DNA of 64,000 bases, from NCBI RefSeq assembly GCF_001875655.1, contig NZ_MKEQ01000001.1, positions 1,612,001-1,676,000 on the forward strand, written 5' to 3'. Of the stretch, positions 17,383-25,782 are shown in pieces; the first letter of the stretch is position 1; the number at the start of each line of letters is the position of its first letter. The translations under genes were made by a program, and so were the position numbers. Below the pieces are notes generated by a model. The model did not search any database. It was not told the origin of the DNA and was given only the letters and a program-made list of their open reading frames with translations. Source of the stretch: Enterobacter hormaechei ATCC 49162 (lineage in GTDB: Bacteria > Pseudomonadota > Gammaproteobacteria > Enterobacterales > Enterobacteriaceae).

Positions 17383-18252
17383 TTACTTCCCCTGCTCCGC
17401 CAGCCACGCCATCGCCCTCTCCCCTGCCTCATCCACGGGTAAATAGACCAGCAGCCGCGATCCGTTTCGCGGCGCGGAGTACCAGTACATCTGCTGAAGG
17501 TGAAAATCCCCCAGCTCGGGATGGGTAAACAGCTTGAGCTGGTTCTCCACGCCGCGCACGTCGTTGCGCTGGTGCCACAGGGTTTTGAACTCTTCGGATA
17601 CCGCAAAAAAACGCGCCAGCTTCGCTTCCCAGAGCGGGTCCCCCCGATGCTCAGCCATTGCCGCGCGGAAGTAGGAGACGAAAATCGGCAGCACGTCGTC
17701 ACGTTTGCCGAGCCGCGCGCGCCAGGCCGGGTGGGTAAGAAACAGGTAGATGCAGTTGCGATCTTCCGGCGGGATGGCGTTGAAATCGACGCCCATCAGG
17801 TGTCCGAAGCTGTCGTTCCACGCCACGATGTCGAAATTGGGTTTCTGAATACTGGCGGGTTTCGGCAGCAGGGTATCCAGCAGGCGACGGGTGCCTTCGC
17901 TGATCCCCTCGCAACACACCGCCTGCGGGGCTTCCCCCGGCGGCAACCCGGCGAGTACAAAAAGATGCCGGGCTTCGGTCGGGGTGCATTGCAGCGCTTT
18001 TGCGATGGCGGCCATTACCGCACTGGACGGGTTGACGTCCCGGCCCTGTTCCAGCCAGGTGTACCAGGTCACCCCGACATCCGCGAGCATCGCTACCTCC
18101 TCCCGGCGCAGGCCCGGCGTGCGGCGGCGGCCGCTGCGCGGTAAGCCGAGGCGCTGCGGATCAAGGCTTTCCCGCCGTGCTCGCAAAAACGCGCCCAGCT
18201 GCTTGCGGGTGTCATCCTGAAGAGAGGTGACAGGTTCAGACATCAGCGCCAT
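17383..18252 (-). CDS. XRE helix-turn-helix regulator with MmyB-like ligand domain
   Basis: 289 residues. The N-terminal XRE domain includes RTPGLRREEVAMLADVGVTWYTWLEQGRDVNPSSAVMAAIAKAL, the hallmark of the MmyB/MltR-type regulators, followed by a PAS-like ligand domain (FDIVAWNDSFGHLMGVDF, FRAAMAEHRGDPLWEAKLARF, LHQQ-type end). Members usually repress a divergent transporter or reductase gene and some bind fatty acids. Here the divergent gene is an MFS exporter, with an inverted repeat between. ATG 18252 follows AGGAG. Confidence 0.85.
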   Translation of the reverse strand: MALMSEPVTSLQDDTRKQLGAFLRARRESLDPQRLGLPRSGRRRTPGLRREEVAMLADVGVTWYTWLEQGRDVNPSSAVMAAIAKALQCTPTEARHLFVLAGLPPGEAPQAVCCEGISEGTRRLLDTLLPKPASIQKPNFDIVAWNDSFGHLMGVDFNAIPPEDRNCIYLFLTHPAWRARLGKRDDVLPIFVSYFRAAMAEHRGDPLWEAKLARFFAVSEEFKTLWHQRNDVRGVENQLKLFTHPELGDFHLQQMYWYSAPRNGSRLLVYLPVDEAGERAMAWLAEQGK

Positions 18253-18276
18253 AACATCTCCTGCATGGTAGTGTCA

Positions 18277-18302
18277 GTACCAGTATAAGCAAGAACTGGT
18301 AC
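18277..18302. promoter_or_regulatory. candidate operator for the XRE regulator
   Basis: Perfect 8-bp arms GTACCAGT (18277-18284) and ACTGGTAC (18295-18302), centres 18 bp apart, in the 107-base region between the divergent regulator and MFS gene. Placement and spacing fit a dimer-binding operator controlling both genes. Confidence 0.6.
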
Positions 18303-18359
18303 CCGTTTATCAGATGGTTGATGCTACGACTCTACGCTGTTTGACGCAATGGAGTCACC

Positions 18360-19796
18360 ATGAATACGTCAGTTGTTTCACCGGGTCGCGCGGGCCTGAT
18401 TTTGCTGTTAACCGGCCAGATGCTGCCGCTGATTGATACCTCAATCACCAACGTGGCGCTGGATTCCATCACCCATTCGTTACACGCCACCGCCACCGAA
18501 CTGGAGCTGATCGTCGCCCTCTACGGCGTGGCCTTTGCCGTCTGCCTGGCCCCCGGCAGCAAGCTGGGCGATAACCTTGGCCGCCGTCGCCTGTTTATGT
18601 GGGGCGTGGCGAGTTTTGGCCTGGCCTCGCTGCTGTGCGGCATGGCGGGCAATATCGAACAGTTGCTTGCCGCGCGCATTATTCAGGGCGCGGGCGCCGC
18701 GCTGATCATGCCGCAAATTCTCGCGACGTTGCATGTGACGTTAAAAGGAACGGCACACGCCAGAGCGATCAGCCTGTTCGGGGGGATCGGCGGAATTGCA
18801 TTTATCGTTGGCCAGATGGGTGGCGGCTGGCTGGTATCGGCGGACATCGCCGGGCTGGGCTGGCGCAACGCCTTCTTTATCAACGTGCCGATTTGTCTGG
18901 TGGTGCTGGCGCTGAGCCGTCGCTACGTGCCGGAAACCCGCCGCGACACGCCGTCGCGCATTGACTGGATCGGTACCGTCCTGCTGACGGCGATACTATG
19001 CTGTCTGCTGTTCCCGATGGCGCTCGGCCCGCAGTGGCACTGGTCGTGGCCGCTGAAGGCCGCCCTGCTGGCGATTGTGCCGCTGGCCTGTTTGATGGTG
19101 CTGAACGCGCGCAAAAAAGAGCGTGAGAATGCCCATCCGCTCATCGCGCCGCGCCTGTTACAGCTGCGCAGCATCCGCTTTGGCGTGCTGATTGGGATAC
19201 TCTTTTTCAGCGTCTGGTCCGGGTTCATGTTCTGTATGGCGCTGACCATGCAAAGCGGTCTGGGAATGGCGCCGTGGCAGTCCGGAAACAGTTTCATCGC
19301 ACTCGGCGTGACCTATTTTATTTCTGCCTGGTTCGCCCCGCGCCTGATTGCCCGCTACAGCACCAGCGCCATCCTGCTGACCGGGCTGGCAGTTCAGCTT
19401 GTCGGCCTGGTGGCGCTGATCGCCACGTTCCGTCACTGGGGAATGCAAAATACCGCGCTGACGCTGGCCCCGGCCACCGGGCTGGTGGGGTACGGGCAGG
19501 CGCTGATTGTAAACAGCTTCTACCGCATCGGGATGCGCGATATCCAGCCTGACGACGCGGGAGCCGCGAGCGCGATTTTGAGCACGCTGCAACAGGCTGC
19601 GCTGGGGCTTGGCCCGGCAATTTTCGGCGCGATTTTGCTGCACGGGCTACAAAGTTATCACGGAGATTACACCCAGGCGGTCAACGTCTTCCTGATGGTG
19701 GAAACGGCCATGATGGTGGTCCTGGCGCTGGCCACGCTGCGTATGCGCCATCGTCTCTGTTTACCGGTCGTCAAGGCCTGTCCGGCGACAAAATAA
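18360..19796 (+). CDS. MFS transporter, DHA2 (14-helix) family
   Basis: 478 residues with the DHA2 drug:H+ antiporter signatures: LDSIT-type motif after LIDTSITNVALDSI, the GSKLGDNLGRRRLFMWG loop (motif A), and IIQGAGAALIMPQILA (motif C region). About 14 hydrophobic segments. Likely exports quaternary amines, dyes or disinfectants, by analogy with SmvA/EmrB-type pumps; substrate not shown. Divergent from its probable regulator. C-terminal tail MRHRLCLPVVKACPATK is cytoplasmic. Confidence 0.85.
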   Translation: MNTSVVSPGRAGLILLLTGQMLPLIDTSITNVALDSITHSLHATATELELIVALYGVAFAVCLAPGSKLGDNLGRRRLFMWGVASFGLASLLCGMAGNIEQLLAARIIQGAGAALIMPQILATLHVTLKGTAHARAISLFGGIGGIAFIVGQMGGGWLVSADIAGLGWRNAFFINVPICLVVLALSRRYVPETRRDTPSRIDWIGTVLLTAILCCLLFPMALGPQWHWSWPLKAALLAIVPLACLMVLNARKKERENAHPLIAPRLLQLRSIRFGVLIGILFFSVWSGFMFCMALTMQSGLGMAPWQSGNSFIALGVTYFISAWFAPRLIARYSTSAILLTGLAVQLVGLVALIATFRHWGMQNTALTLAPATGLVGYGQALIVNSFYRIGMRDIQPDDAGAASAILSTLQQAALGLGPAIFGAILLHGLQSYHGDYTQAVNVFLMVETAMMVVLALATLRMRHRLCLPVVKACPATK

Positions 19797-19863
19797 AACT
19801 GCCTGAATTTGCATAATAGATCCGCAGCCGCCATTATGGGGCTGCATCAATACAGGAGACGTT

Positions 19864-21108
19864 ATGCAGGAATTAATTGCTCAGGTTGAAGAGTTAGGGA
19901 TTGAAATTAATCACACCACCTCTTTAGTGATTATCTTTGGTATTATTTTTCTTACAGCCCTTATCGTTCATTTTATTCTGCACAAAGTGGTGCTGCGCGC
20001 ATTCGAGAAACGCGCGCAGGCCAGCAGCCATTTATGGTTGCAGATCATTACGCAGAACAAGTTATTTCACCGTCTGGCGTTTACCCTTCAGGGGATAATC
20101 GTCAACGTTCAGGCGGTTCTGTGGCTGCAAAAAGGCAGCGAAGCGGCGGAAATGCTCACCACCTGCGCAAAATTGTGGGTGATGGTCTATGCCCTGCTCT
20201 CCTTCTTCTCGCTGCTGGACGTGATATTCAATCTGTCGCAGAAAATGGCCACCGCGTCACAGCTTCCGCTGAAAGGGATATTCCAGGGCATCAAGCTGGT
20301 GAGCGCCATTCTGGTGGGAATATTAATTATCTCCCTGCTGATCGGCCAGTCACCCGCTATTCTGATAAGCGGCCTGGGTGCAATGGCTGCCGTTCTGATG
20401 CTGGTGTTCAAGGATCCGATACTGGGCTTAGTGGCCGGTATTCAGCTTTCCGCCAACGACATGCTCAAGCTCGGTGACTGGCTGGAAATGCCGAAATACG
20501 GCGCCAACGGCACGGTGACGGACATCGGCCTGACTACCGTTAAAGTGCGTAACTTCGATAACACCATCACCACCATCCCAACGTGGGCGCTGGTCTCTGA
20601 CGCGTTCATCAACTGGAGCGGGATGTCCGCCTCCGGTGGTCGCCGCATTAAGCGCAGCCTGAATATCGATACCACCAGCATTCATTTCCTCGACGAGCAG
20701 GAGCAGCAGAAGCTGATCCAGGCGAAGCTGCTGAAGCCGTATCTGGCCGCGCGTCATGAGGAAATTAGCCTGTGGAATCAGCAGAACGGCGAAGGGGAAT
20801 CGGTATTAAACCTGCGCAAGATGACCAATATCGGCACCTTCCGCGCCTACCTGAATGAATATTTGCGCAATCACCCGCGCATTCGCAAAGATATGACGCT
20901 GATGGTGCGCCAGCTCGCGCCGGATGCAAACGGCCTGCCGATTGAAATATACGCCTTCACCAACACGGTAATCTGGGCGGAATATGAAGATATTCAGGCT
21001 GACATCTTCGACCATATTTTCGCGGTGGTGGATGAATTTGGTCTGCGTATTCACCAGTCGCCAACCGGAAACGATATTCGCTCGCTGGCAGGCGTTATCG
21101 CGCAATAA
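19864..21108 (+). CDS. ybdG: YbdG mechanosensitive channel (MscS family, YbdG type)
   Basis: 414 residues, orthologue of E. coli YbdG (415), the miniconductance MscM-like channel that responds to mild osmotic change. Visible are five N-terminal membrane segments, the pore-lining MscS segment [35 protein letters not shown], and the cytoplasmic beta domain [34 protein letters not shown] small periplasmic/cytoplasmic extension follows. Its stop codon directly abuts the stop of the convergent LacI-type gene, with no intergenic base. Confidence 0.95.
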   Translation: MQELIAQVEELGIEINHTTSLVIIFGIIFLTALIVHFILHKVVLRAFEKRAQASSHLWLQIITQNKLFHRLAFTLQGIIVNVQAVLWLQKGSEAAEMLTTCAKLWVMVYALLSFFSLLDVIFNLSQKMATASQLPLKGIFQGIKLVSAILVGILIISLLIGQSPAILISGLGAMAAVLMLVFKDPILGLVAGIQLSANDMLKLGDWLEMPKYGANGTVTDIGLTTVKVRNFDNTITTIPTWALVSDAFINWSGMSASGGRRIKRSLNIDTTSIHFLDEQEQQKLIQAKLLKPYLAARHEEISLWNQQNGEGESVLNLRKMTNIGTFRAYLNEYLRNHPRIRKDMTLMVRQLAPDANGLPIEIYAFTNTVIWAEYEDIQADIFDHIFAVVDEFGLRIHQSPTGNDIRSLAGVIAQ

Positions 21109-22080
21109 TCAGGTGCTGGCGCGGGAAATAAAGCGCCAGTCCATCATTACCCTTTCCGTGGGCGCATCCGGGTTGTCGATTTTATTCAAGAGCAGATCGA
21201 CCGCCTTGCGCCCGATATCCCGCGACGGCTGTTCAATGGTGGTGAGTGAAATCATCTCTGCCAGCTCGGTGCCGTCAAAGCCCACGACCGCGATATCCTC
21301 CGGCACCCGCAGTCCGGCCTGCTGAATGGCGCGCAACGCCCCCGCCGCCAGCGTATCGGAAACGGCAAATACCGCGTCCGGTGGGTTTGTTTTTAACAGG
21401 TTTTGCATCGCCGCCATGCCCGCACCGGAGCTAAGCTCACTGGCATACTCCACCGCCTGATAGTCCAGATCCCGCAGGTGAATGACGCTCTTGTAGCCGC
21501 GCTCGCGCAGGCGGGCATATTTATAGCTGAGGTCGTGGTTGATGAGCGCAATGCGTTTGCGTCCCCCGTCGGCCAGCTGGCTGACAACGTGCTGGGAGGC
21601 ATCGACATCATTAATCCCCACGCAAGAGACCGCGCCCGCATCCGCGTATTCGGCGCACTGCACCCACGGCGCGTTGCCAATCAGCGCGGCCAGCTCCGGC
21701 AGTTTCGAGAACGCATCCATGGTGATAATGCCGTCGACAATTTTGCCGGAGAGCAGGCTTAAGCCCGAGCGGGAGCGCTCGATGTCCGAGCCGGAATTGC
21801 ACAGCAGAATGCGATAGCCGTTCTTTTCCGCCTCGGCTTCGATGCCCTTCACCACTTCGGCGCAGAACGGGTTGGCGATGTTCGAGACCATCACCAGGAT
21901 CATATAGCTGCGGGCGGTGCGCAGCTGACGCGCCAGCAGATTGGGCTGATAGTTACTCTCCTGGATCGCCTGCAAAACGCGCTCGCGGTTTTTCGCCTTC
22001 ACGGTATCGCTGTTATTCAGTACGCGGGAGACCGTTGCCACGGATACTCCGGCCAGTTGAGCGATTTTCTGAATTGACAT
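21109..22080 (-). CDS. LacI-family transcriptional repressor
   Basis: 323 residues. The N-terminal helix-turn-helix is canonical: IAQLAGVSVATVSRVLNNSDTVKAKNRERVLQAI, with the YQPN hinge. A periplasmic-binding-protein-like domain follows (MILVMVSNIANPFCAEVVKGIEAEAEKNGYRI, AVFAVSDTLAAGALRAIQQAGLRVPEDIAVVGFDGTELAEM). It lies downstream of, and on the same strand as, the carbohydrate genes, with a hairpin between. Two operators of LacI type lie upstream of the MFS gene at the head of that operon. The inducer is probably a sugar made or carried by these genes. Confidence 0.93.
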   Translation of the reverse strand: MSIQKIAQLAGVSVATVSRVLNNSDTVKAKNRERVLQAIQESNYQPNLLARQLRTARSYMILVMVSNIANPFCAEVVKGIEAEAEKNGYRILLCNSGSDIERSRSGLSLLSGKIVDGIITMDAFSKLPELAALIGNAPWVQCAEYADAGAVSCVGINDVDASQHVVSQLADGGRKRIALINHDLSYKYARLRERGYKSVIHLRDLDYQAVEYASELSSGAGMAAMQNLLKTNPPDAVFAVSDTLAAGALRAIQQAGLRVPEDIAVVGFDGTELAEMISLTTIEQPSRDIGRKAVDLLLNKIDNPDAPTERVMMDWRFISRAST

Positions 22081-22131
22081 AGCGACGATACATCCTGCGG
22101 TTAGCGTTTTGTGCAGGCTACCATAAATTGG

Positions 22132-22151
22132 TTGCCCGGCGAACCGGGCAA
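22132..22151 (-). terminator. stable hairpin between the dehydrogenase and lacI-type genes
   Basis: TTGCCCGG / CCGGGCAA with a four-base loop, UUCG when read as minus-strand RNA, four bases after the dehydrogenase stop codon. The T-run is poor, so it may partly terminate or protect the upstream mRNA, leaving the regulator at a lower level or under its own promoter. Confidence 0.5.
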
Positions 22152-22155
22152 TGCG

Positions 22156-23298
22156 TCAGTATCCTACGCGCACCCAGCGCTGTTGCTGATGGCTTTTCAC
22201 AATCGCATCAATGATATACATCACGTTCGCGCCGTCGTGGAAGGTGGCAAACGCAGGCTTATCCGGCATCGCGCCCGCCTGCACGGCGCGGTAGAACTGC
22301 GCCATCATATTTTTGAAGGCATCCGGCCAGCCTTCAATGTGCCCGCCGGGGAAATGGGCGCTGTCGGCCACGTCAGAGTTCATCAGGCCCGGATCGTCGC
22401 TGAGCGTCTGGTTGGCCCTGGCGCGATGGCCTATCCACAGCTGCTGGGGGATCTCCTGATCCCACGCCAGCGAGCGCTCGCTGCCGTTAATTTCAAAGGT
22501 CAGGCGATTTTTGCGCCCCGCGCTTACCTGCGAGACGCTAAAGCTGCCCTTGCTGCCGTCGTCAAAGCGGAACAGCACCGAGCCGAAGTCCTCGGTCGAG
22601 ACCGGTTTGTCTTCATACTCCGCCTGCTCGTCATGAGAGAAGGTCTGATGGCCGCCCGCGCTGGCCTTGCGCGTCGGCCAGACGATGGACAAATCAGCCA
22701 TTACCTCGGTAATGCGCCCGTCGGTCACATACTGCACCGTATCGCACCAGTGGGAGCCGATGTCCGCCACCGCGCGCGATGCGCCGCCGAGCGCGGCATC
22801 CACCCGCCAGTTGTAGTCGGTTTCCAGCAGCATCCAGTCCTGCAAATAGCTGCCGTGCGAGGCAAACAGCCGCCCGAGGCTACCCGCGCGCATCATGCTC
22901 GCTGCCTGACGCACCATCGCAAACTGGCGATAGACAAAGCTCACGCCGTGCACCACGCCCGCCTGCTCCGCCAGCGCCACCAGCTCGCGCGCCTCGTCCG
23001 GGGTCATGCACAGCGGCTTTTCGGAAAACACATGCTTACCCGCGCGCAGGATCTGGCGGTTAATTTCGGCATGCAGGTGGTTCGGCGTGCAGTTATGCAC
23101 CACATGCAGACTGGGGTGGGCGAGCAGTTCCTCCACGCTGGCATACGCGTGCGGCACGTTAAGCTGACGCGCCTTTTCCTGCGCCTTACCGAGCGCGCCG
23201 TCGCAGAGCGCGACCACCTGCACAAACCCGAGACGCCTGATTGCCTCGATGTGTGCCGGGCCAATAAACCCGCTGCCGATAATCCCGACGTTAATCAT
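22156..23298 (-). CDS. Gfo/Idh/MocA family NAD(P)-dependent dehydrogenase
   Basis: 380 residues. The Rossmann domain starts VGIIGSGFIGPAHIEAIRRL and contains the EKP motif (HVFSEKPLCMTPDEA). The catalytic region DIGSHWCDTVQYV has the conserved Asp and His of the family. Members oxidise or reduce sugars, inositols and glycosides. The longer frame upstream overlaps the isomerase; ATG 23298 follows AGGAGG and begins at the true fold, so I chose it. It overlaps the isomerase gene by 8 bases. Substrate unknown. Confidence 0.92.
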   Translation of the reverse strand: MINVGIIGSGFIGPAHIEAIRRLGFVQVVALCDGALGKAQEKARQLNVPHAYASVEELLAHPSLHVVHNCTPNHLHAEINRQILRAGKHVFSEKPLCMTPDEARELVALAEQAGVVHGVSFVYRQFAMVRQAASMMRAGSLGRLFASHGSYLQDWMLLETDYNWRVDAALGGASRAVADIGSHWCDTVQYVTDGRITEVMADLSIVWPTRKASAGGHQTFSHDEQAEYEDKPVSTEDFGSVLFRFDDGSKGSFSVSQVSAGRKNRLTFEINGSERSLAWDQEIPQQLWIGHRARANQTLSDDPGLMNSDVADSAHFPGGHIEGWPDAFKNMMAQFYRAVQAGAMPDKPAFATFHDGANVMYIIDAIVKSHQQQRWVRVGY

Positions 23299-24316
23299 GC
23301 CCGCCTCCTGCGGCGAAATCATCAAACGCCCGCCCGGAAACGGGGATAATATGGCGGCGGATGAACTCGCTGCCTTCGCGCGCGCCGGTATCGCCATCCT
23401 TCAGGCAGCACTCCCACTCCAGCACCGCCCAGCCGTCGTAGTCGTACTGGGCCAGCTTGCTGAAAATACCCCTGAAGTCGATCTGCCCGTCGCCGGGCGA
23501 GCGGAAGCGTCCGGCGCGGTTGATCCACGGCTGATAACCGCCGTAGACGCCGCTGCGCCCGTTGGGGCGGAACTCGGCATCCTTGACGTGGAACGCTTTA
23601 ATGCGCGCGTGGAAGATGTCGATAAAGGTCAGGTAGTCCATCTGCTGGAGCAGCATATGGCTTGGATCATAGAGAATGTTGCAGCGCGGATGGTTATCCA
23701 CCAGCGCCAGAAAACGCTCGAAGGTGACGCCGTCGTGCAGATCTTCCCCCGGATGCAGCTCAAAGCAGACGTCCACGCCCTGCTCGTCGAAGGTATCCAG
23801 TATTGGCCGCCAGCGGGTTGCCAGCGCTTCGAACGCTTCCTGGAAACGCTGCTCGTTGTGCGGCGGCCACGGGTAGAAGAACGGCCAGGCCAGCGAGCCG
23901 GAGAAAGTGGCGTGTGCTTTCAGGCCCAGTCTTGCCGAGGCGACCGCCGCCTGCTTCAGCTTTTCCGTCGCCCACGCCCGGCGGGCCACGTCGTTGCCGC
24001 GCACGGCGGCGGGGGCAAAGTGGTCAAATGCCTCGCTGTAGGCGGGGTTTACCGCCACAAGCTGCCCTTCCAGATGGGTCGACAGTTCGCTGATAACCAG
24101 CCCGTGCGCGGCCAGCTTAGCGGCGAAGTCATCGCAGTAGGCCTGGCTCTCCGCGGCTTTTTCCACATCAAAGATATGCGGATGGTTACAGGGGATCTGC
24201 ACCGCTTTGTAACCCTTCGCCGCCGCCCATCCTGCCAGCCCGTCGAGCGAGTTAAACGGCGCTTCTGCGCCAATAAACTGCGAGAGAAAAATACCCGGTC
24301 CTTTTATCGTCCTCAT
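23291..24316 (-). CDS. sugar phosphate isomerase/epimerase (AP endonuclease 2-like TIM barrel)
   Basis: 341 residues with the xylose-isomerase-like TIM barrel pattern of IolE/YcjR-type proteins: AVQIPCNHPHIFDVEK, ELSTHLEGQLVAV, CFELHPGEDLHDG, NILYDPSHMLLQQMDY, HVKDAEFRPNGRSG, and AVLEWECCLKD. Glu, Asp, His and Glu residues for one metal ion are in place. Co-occurrence with a Gfo/Idh dehydrogenase suggests consecutive oxidation and isomerisation or cleavage of a sugar or glycoside. ATG 24316 follows CAGGAGGTGGTATG-type spacing. Confidence 0.9.
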   Translation of the reverse strand: MRTIKGPGIFLSQFIGAEAPFNSLDGLAGWAAAKGYKAVQIPCNHPHIFDVEKAAESQAYCDDFAAKLAAHGLVISELSTHLEGQLVAVNPAYSEAFDHFAPAAVRGNDVARRAWATEKLKQAAVASARLGLKAHATFSGSLAWPFFYPWPPHNEQRFQEAFEALATRWRPILDTFDEQGVDVCFELHPGEDLHDGVTFERFLALVDNHPRCNILYDPSHMLLQQMDYLTFIDIFHARIKAFHVKDAEFRPNGRSGVYGGYQPWINRAGRFRSPGDGQIDFRGIFSKLAQYDYDGWAVLEWECCLKDGDTGAREGSEFIRRHIIPVSGRAFDDFAAGGGHD

Positions 24317-24331
24317 ACCACCTCCTGAACG

Positions 24332-25567
24332 TTACGCCTTGTCATCGTCATACTTAAACGTGAGAAGGAAAATCAGCGCGATCGCCGCGGCAGCCACCGC
24401 CGGGATCCACCAGAATGTGACCCACGCCTGCGGCACGGTTTGCCCCGCCACCAGACGGTTGTAGAGCGCGCCGGAAATCTGCGAGCCGAGCAGCATGCCG
24501 ATGCCGTAGGTGAACATCACAATCATGCTCTGCGCCTGGCCTTTCACCTTTTCGCCCGCCACGCGGTCGGTGTAGATAAAGCCGACGACAAAGAAGAAAT
24601 CGTAGCAGACACCGTGCAGCAGAATGCCGAGATACAGCAGAATGCGCCCTTCCTCGCTGACGCCCAGCGCGAACATGGCATAACGCACGAACCACGCCAG
24701 CATGCCGATCAGCAGCATATATTTCACGCCCAGACGACGGAACAGGAGCGGAATAACCAGCATGAAGACGATCTCAGACATCTGCCCGAACGACATGGCG
24801 GTGCTGACGTCGGCAATTCCGGCATCCGCCAGATACGAGGCGGTGTAGGCGTAATAGGTGCCGAGCGGGACGGAGATCAGCATTGCGCAGACGGAGAAGA
24901 CGAAGAAGTGACGGGTTTTGAGCAGCGCGAAGGCGTCCGCGCAGAAGAGATCCCGCACCTTCACCGGCAGGCCTTTCGCCGGGGCTGGTGTGTGCGGCAG
25001 CGTCAGGCTGTAGATCGCCAGCAGCACGGAACTGACCGCCGCCACCTGGAAGATGGTGACACTGGAGGCCACGCCGGTGACGCCGATAAAAATGCCCGCC
25101 ACGATCCAGCCGATGGTGCCGAACACGCGCACCACCGGGAAGGTTTTATCCACGTTCGCCAGGCTGTGAAACGCGATGTTGTTGGTCAGCGCCAGCGTCG
25201 GCATGTAGCAGAGCGTGTAGCCAAACAGCAGGCCAATGAGCAGCGCGCCGTTTTCGGCAATCAGCGCCCCCGGCACGAACCAGAGGATTGCCGCGCCCGC
25301 CAGGTGCATCACCGCCATCACCTTCTGTGAAGCGAAGAAGCGGTCCACCAGCATGCCGAGCACGAACGGCGAGAGAATGGAGGCGATAGGCCCGGCGGAG
25401 AACGCATCGCCAATCAGCAAAGACATGTTGTGCTGAGTCATCACCAGGCCAAGCGTGACCGACCAGCTACCCCAGATAAAAAATTGCAGAAACATCATCA
25501 GCGACAAACGCGGCACCAGCAGCCGGTGTTGCGTTATCGCCTTTTCACTACTCTCAGTTGACACCAT
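24332..25567 (-). CDS. MFS permease, nucleoside:H+ symporter (NupG-like) family
   Basis: 411 residues from ATG 25567. I prefer this start to the GTG 12 bases earlier because GGTGAGG before it is a good ribosome site. Twelve hydrophobic helices; LSLMMFLQFFIWGSWSVTLG at the N-terminus and TYGIGMLLGSQISGALYN near the end are typical of the NupG/XapB group. In this gene context the cargo is more likely a sugar, polyol or glycoside than a nucleoside. First gene of the operon behind two LacI-type operators. Confidence 0.85.
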   Translation of the reverse strand: MVSTESSEKAITQHRLLVPRLSLMMFLQFFIWGSWSVTLGLVMTQHNMSLLIGDAFSAGPIASILSPFVLGMLVDRFFASQKVMAVMHLAGAAILWFVPGALIAENGALLIGLLFGYTLCYMPTLALTNNIAFHSLANVDKTFPVVRVFGTIGWIVAGIFIGVTGVASSVTIFQVAAVSSVLLAIYSLTLPHTPAPAKGLPVKVRDLFCADAFALLKTRHFFVFSVCAMLISVPLGTYYAYTASYLADAGIADVSTAMSFGQMSEIVFMLVIPLLFRRLGVKYMLLIGMLAWFVRYAMFALGVSEEGRILLYLGILLHGVCYDFFFVVGFIYTDRVAGEKVKGQAQSMIVMFTYGIGMLLGSQISGALYNRLVAGQTVPQAWVTFWWIPAVAAAAIALIFLLTFKYDDDKA

Positions 25568-25589
25568 GATAAGCCTCACCCGGAAAAAA

Positions 25590-25601
25590 GTAATCGATTA
25601 C
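25590..25601. promoter_or_regulatory. LacI-type operator, proximal
   Basis: Perfect palindrome GTAATCGATTAC, centred on CG as in most LacI/GalR operators, 22 bases before the MFS start. It is flanked on the minus strand by TTTT on the start side. Confidence 0.8.
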
Positions 25602-25620
25602 AAATTCGCTCAATTGAAAA

Positions 25621-25632
25621 GTAATCGATTAC
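25621..25632. promoter_or_regulatory. LacI-type operator, distal
   Basis: Second identical GTAATCGATTAC palindrome, 31 bp from the first centre to centre, close to three helical turns, so two dimers would bind the same DNA face and block the promoter between or under them. Confidence 0.8.
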
Positions 25633-25721
25633 AAAATAAAGATCCTGTGGATCGAAACAGAATTGGGAGAGGGGTCACGATAAAGGTGAAGGGGTGGTGC
25701 GGTCTGGTGCCATCACCCCGG

Positions 25722-25742
25722 CCCTCTCCCACGGGGAGAGGG
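25722..25742. repeat. dispersed palindromic repeat, single copy
   Basis: CCCTCTCCC / GGGAGAGGG with a three-base loop, preceded by CACCCCGG. It is the same repeat class as the pair at 9624-9693, again in an intergenic position. Confidence 0.65.
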
Positions 25743-25753
25743 TGCAAACACTA

Positions 25754-25778
25754 AAAACGGCAACCTGGTTGCCGTTTT
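25754..25778 (-). terminator. pheP terminator
   Basis: Perfect 12-bp arms AAAACGGCAACC and GGTTGCCGTTTT with a one-base centre. On the minus strand it follows the pheP stop by 4 bases and ends in a T-run. Confidence 0.85.
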
Positions 25779-25782
25779 GCTT

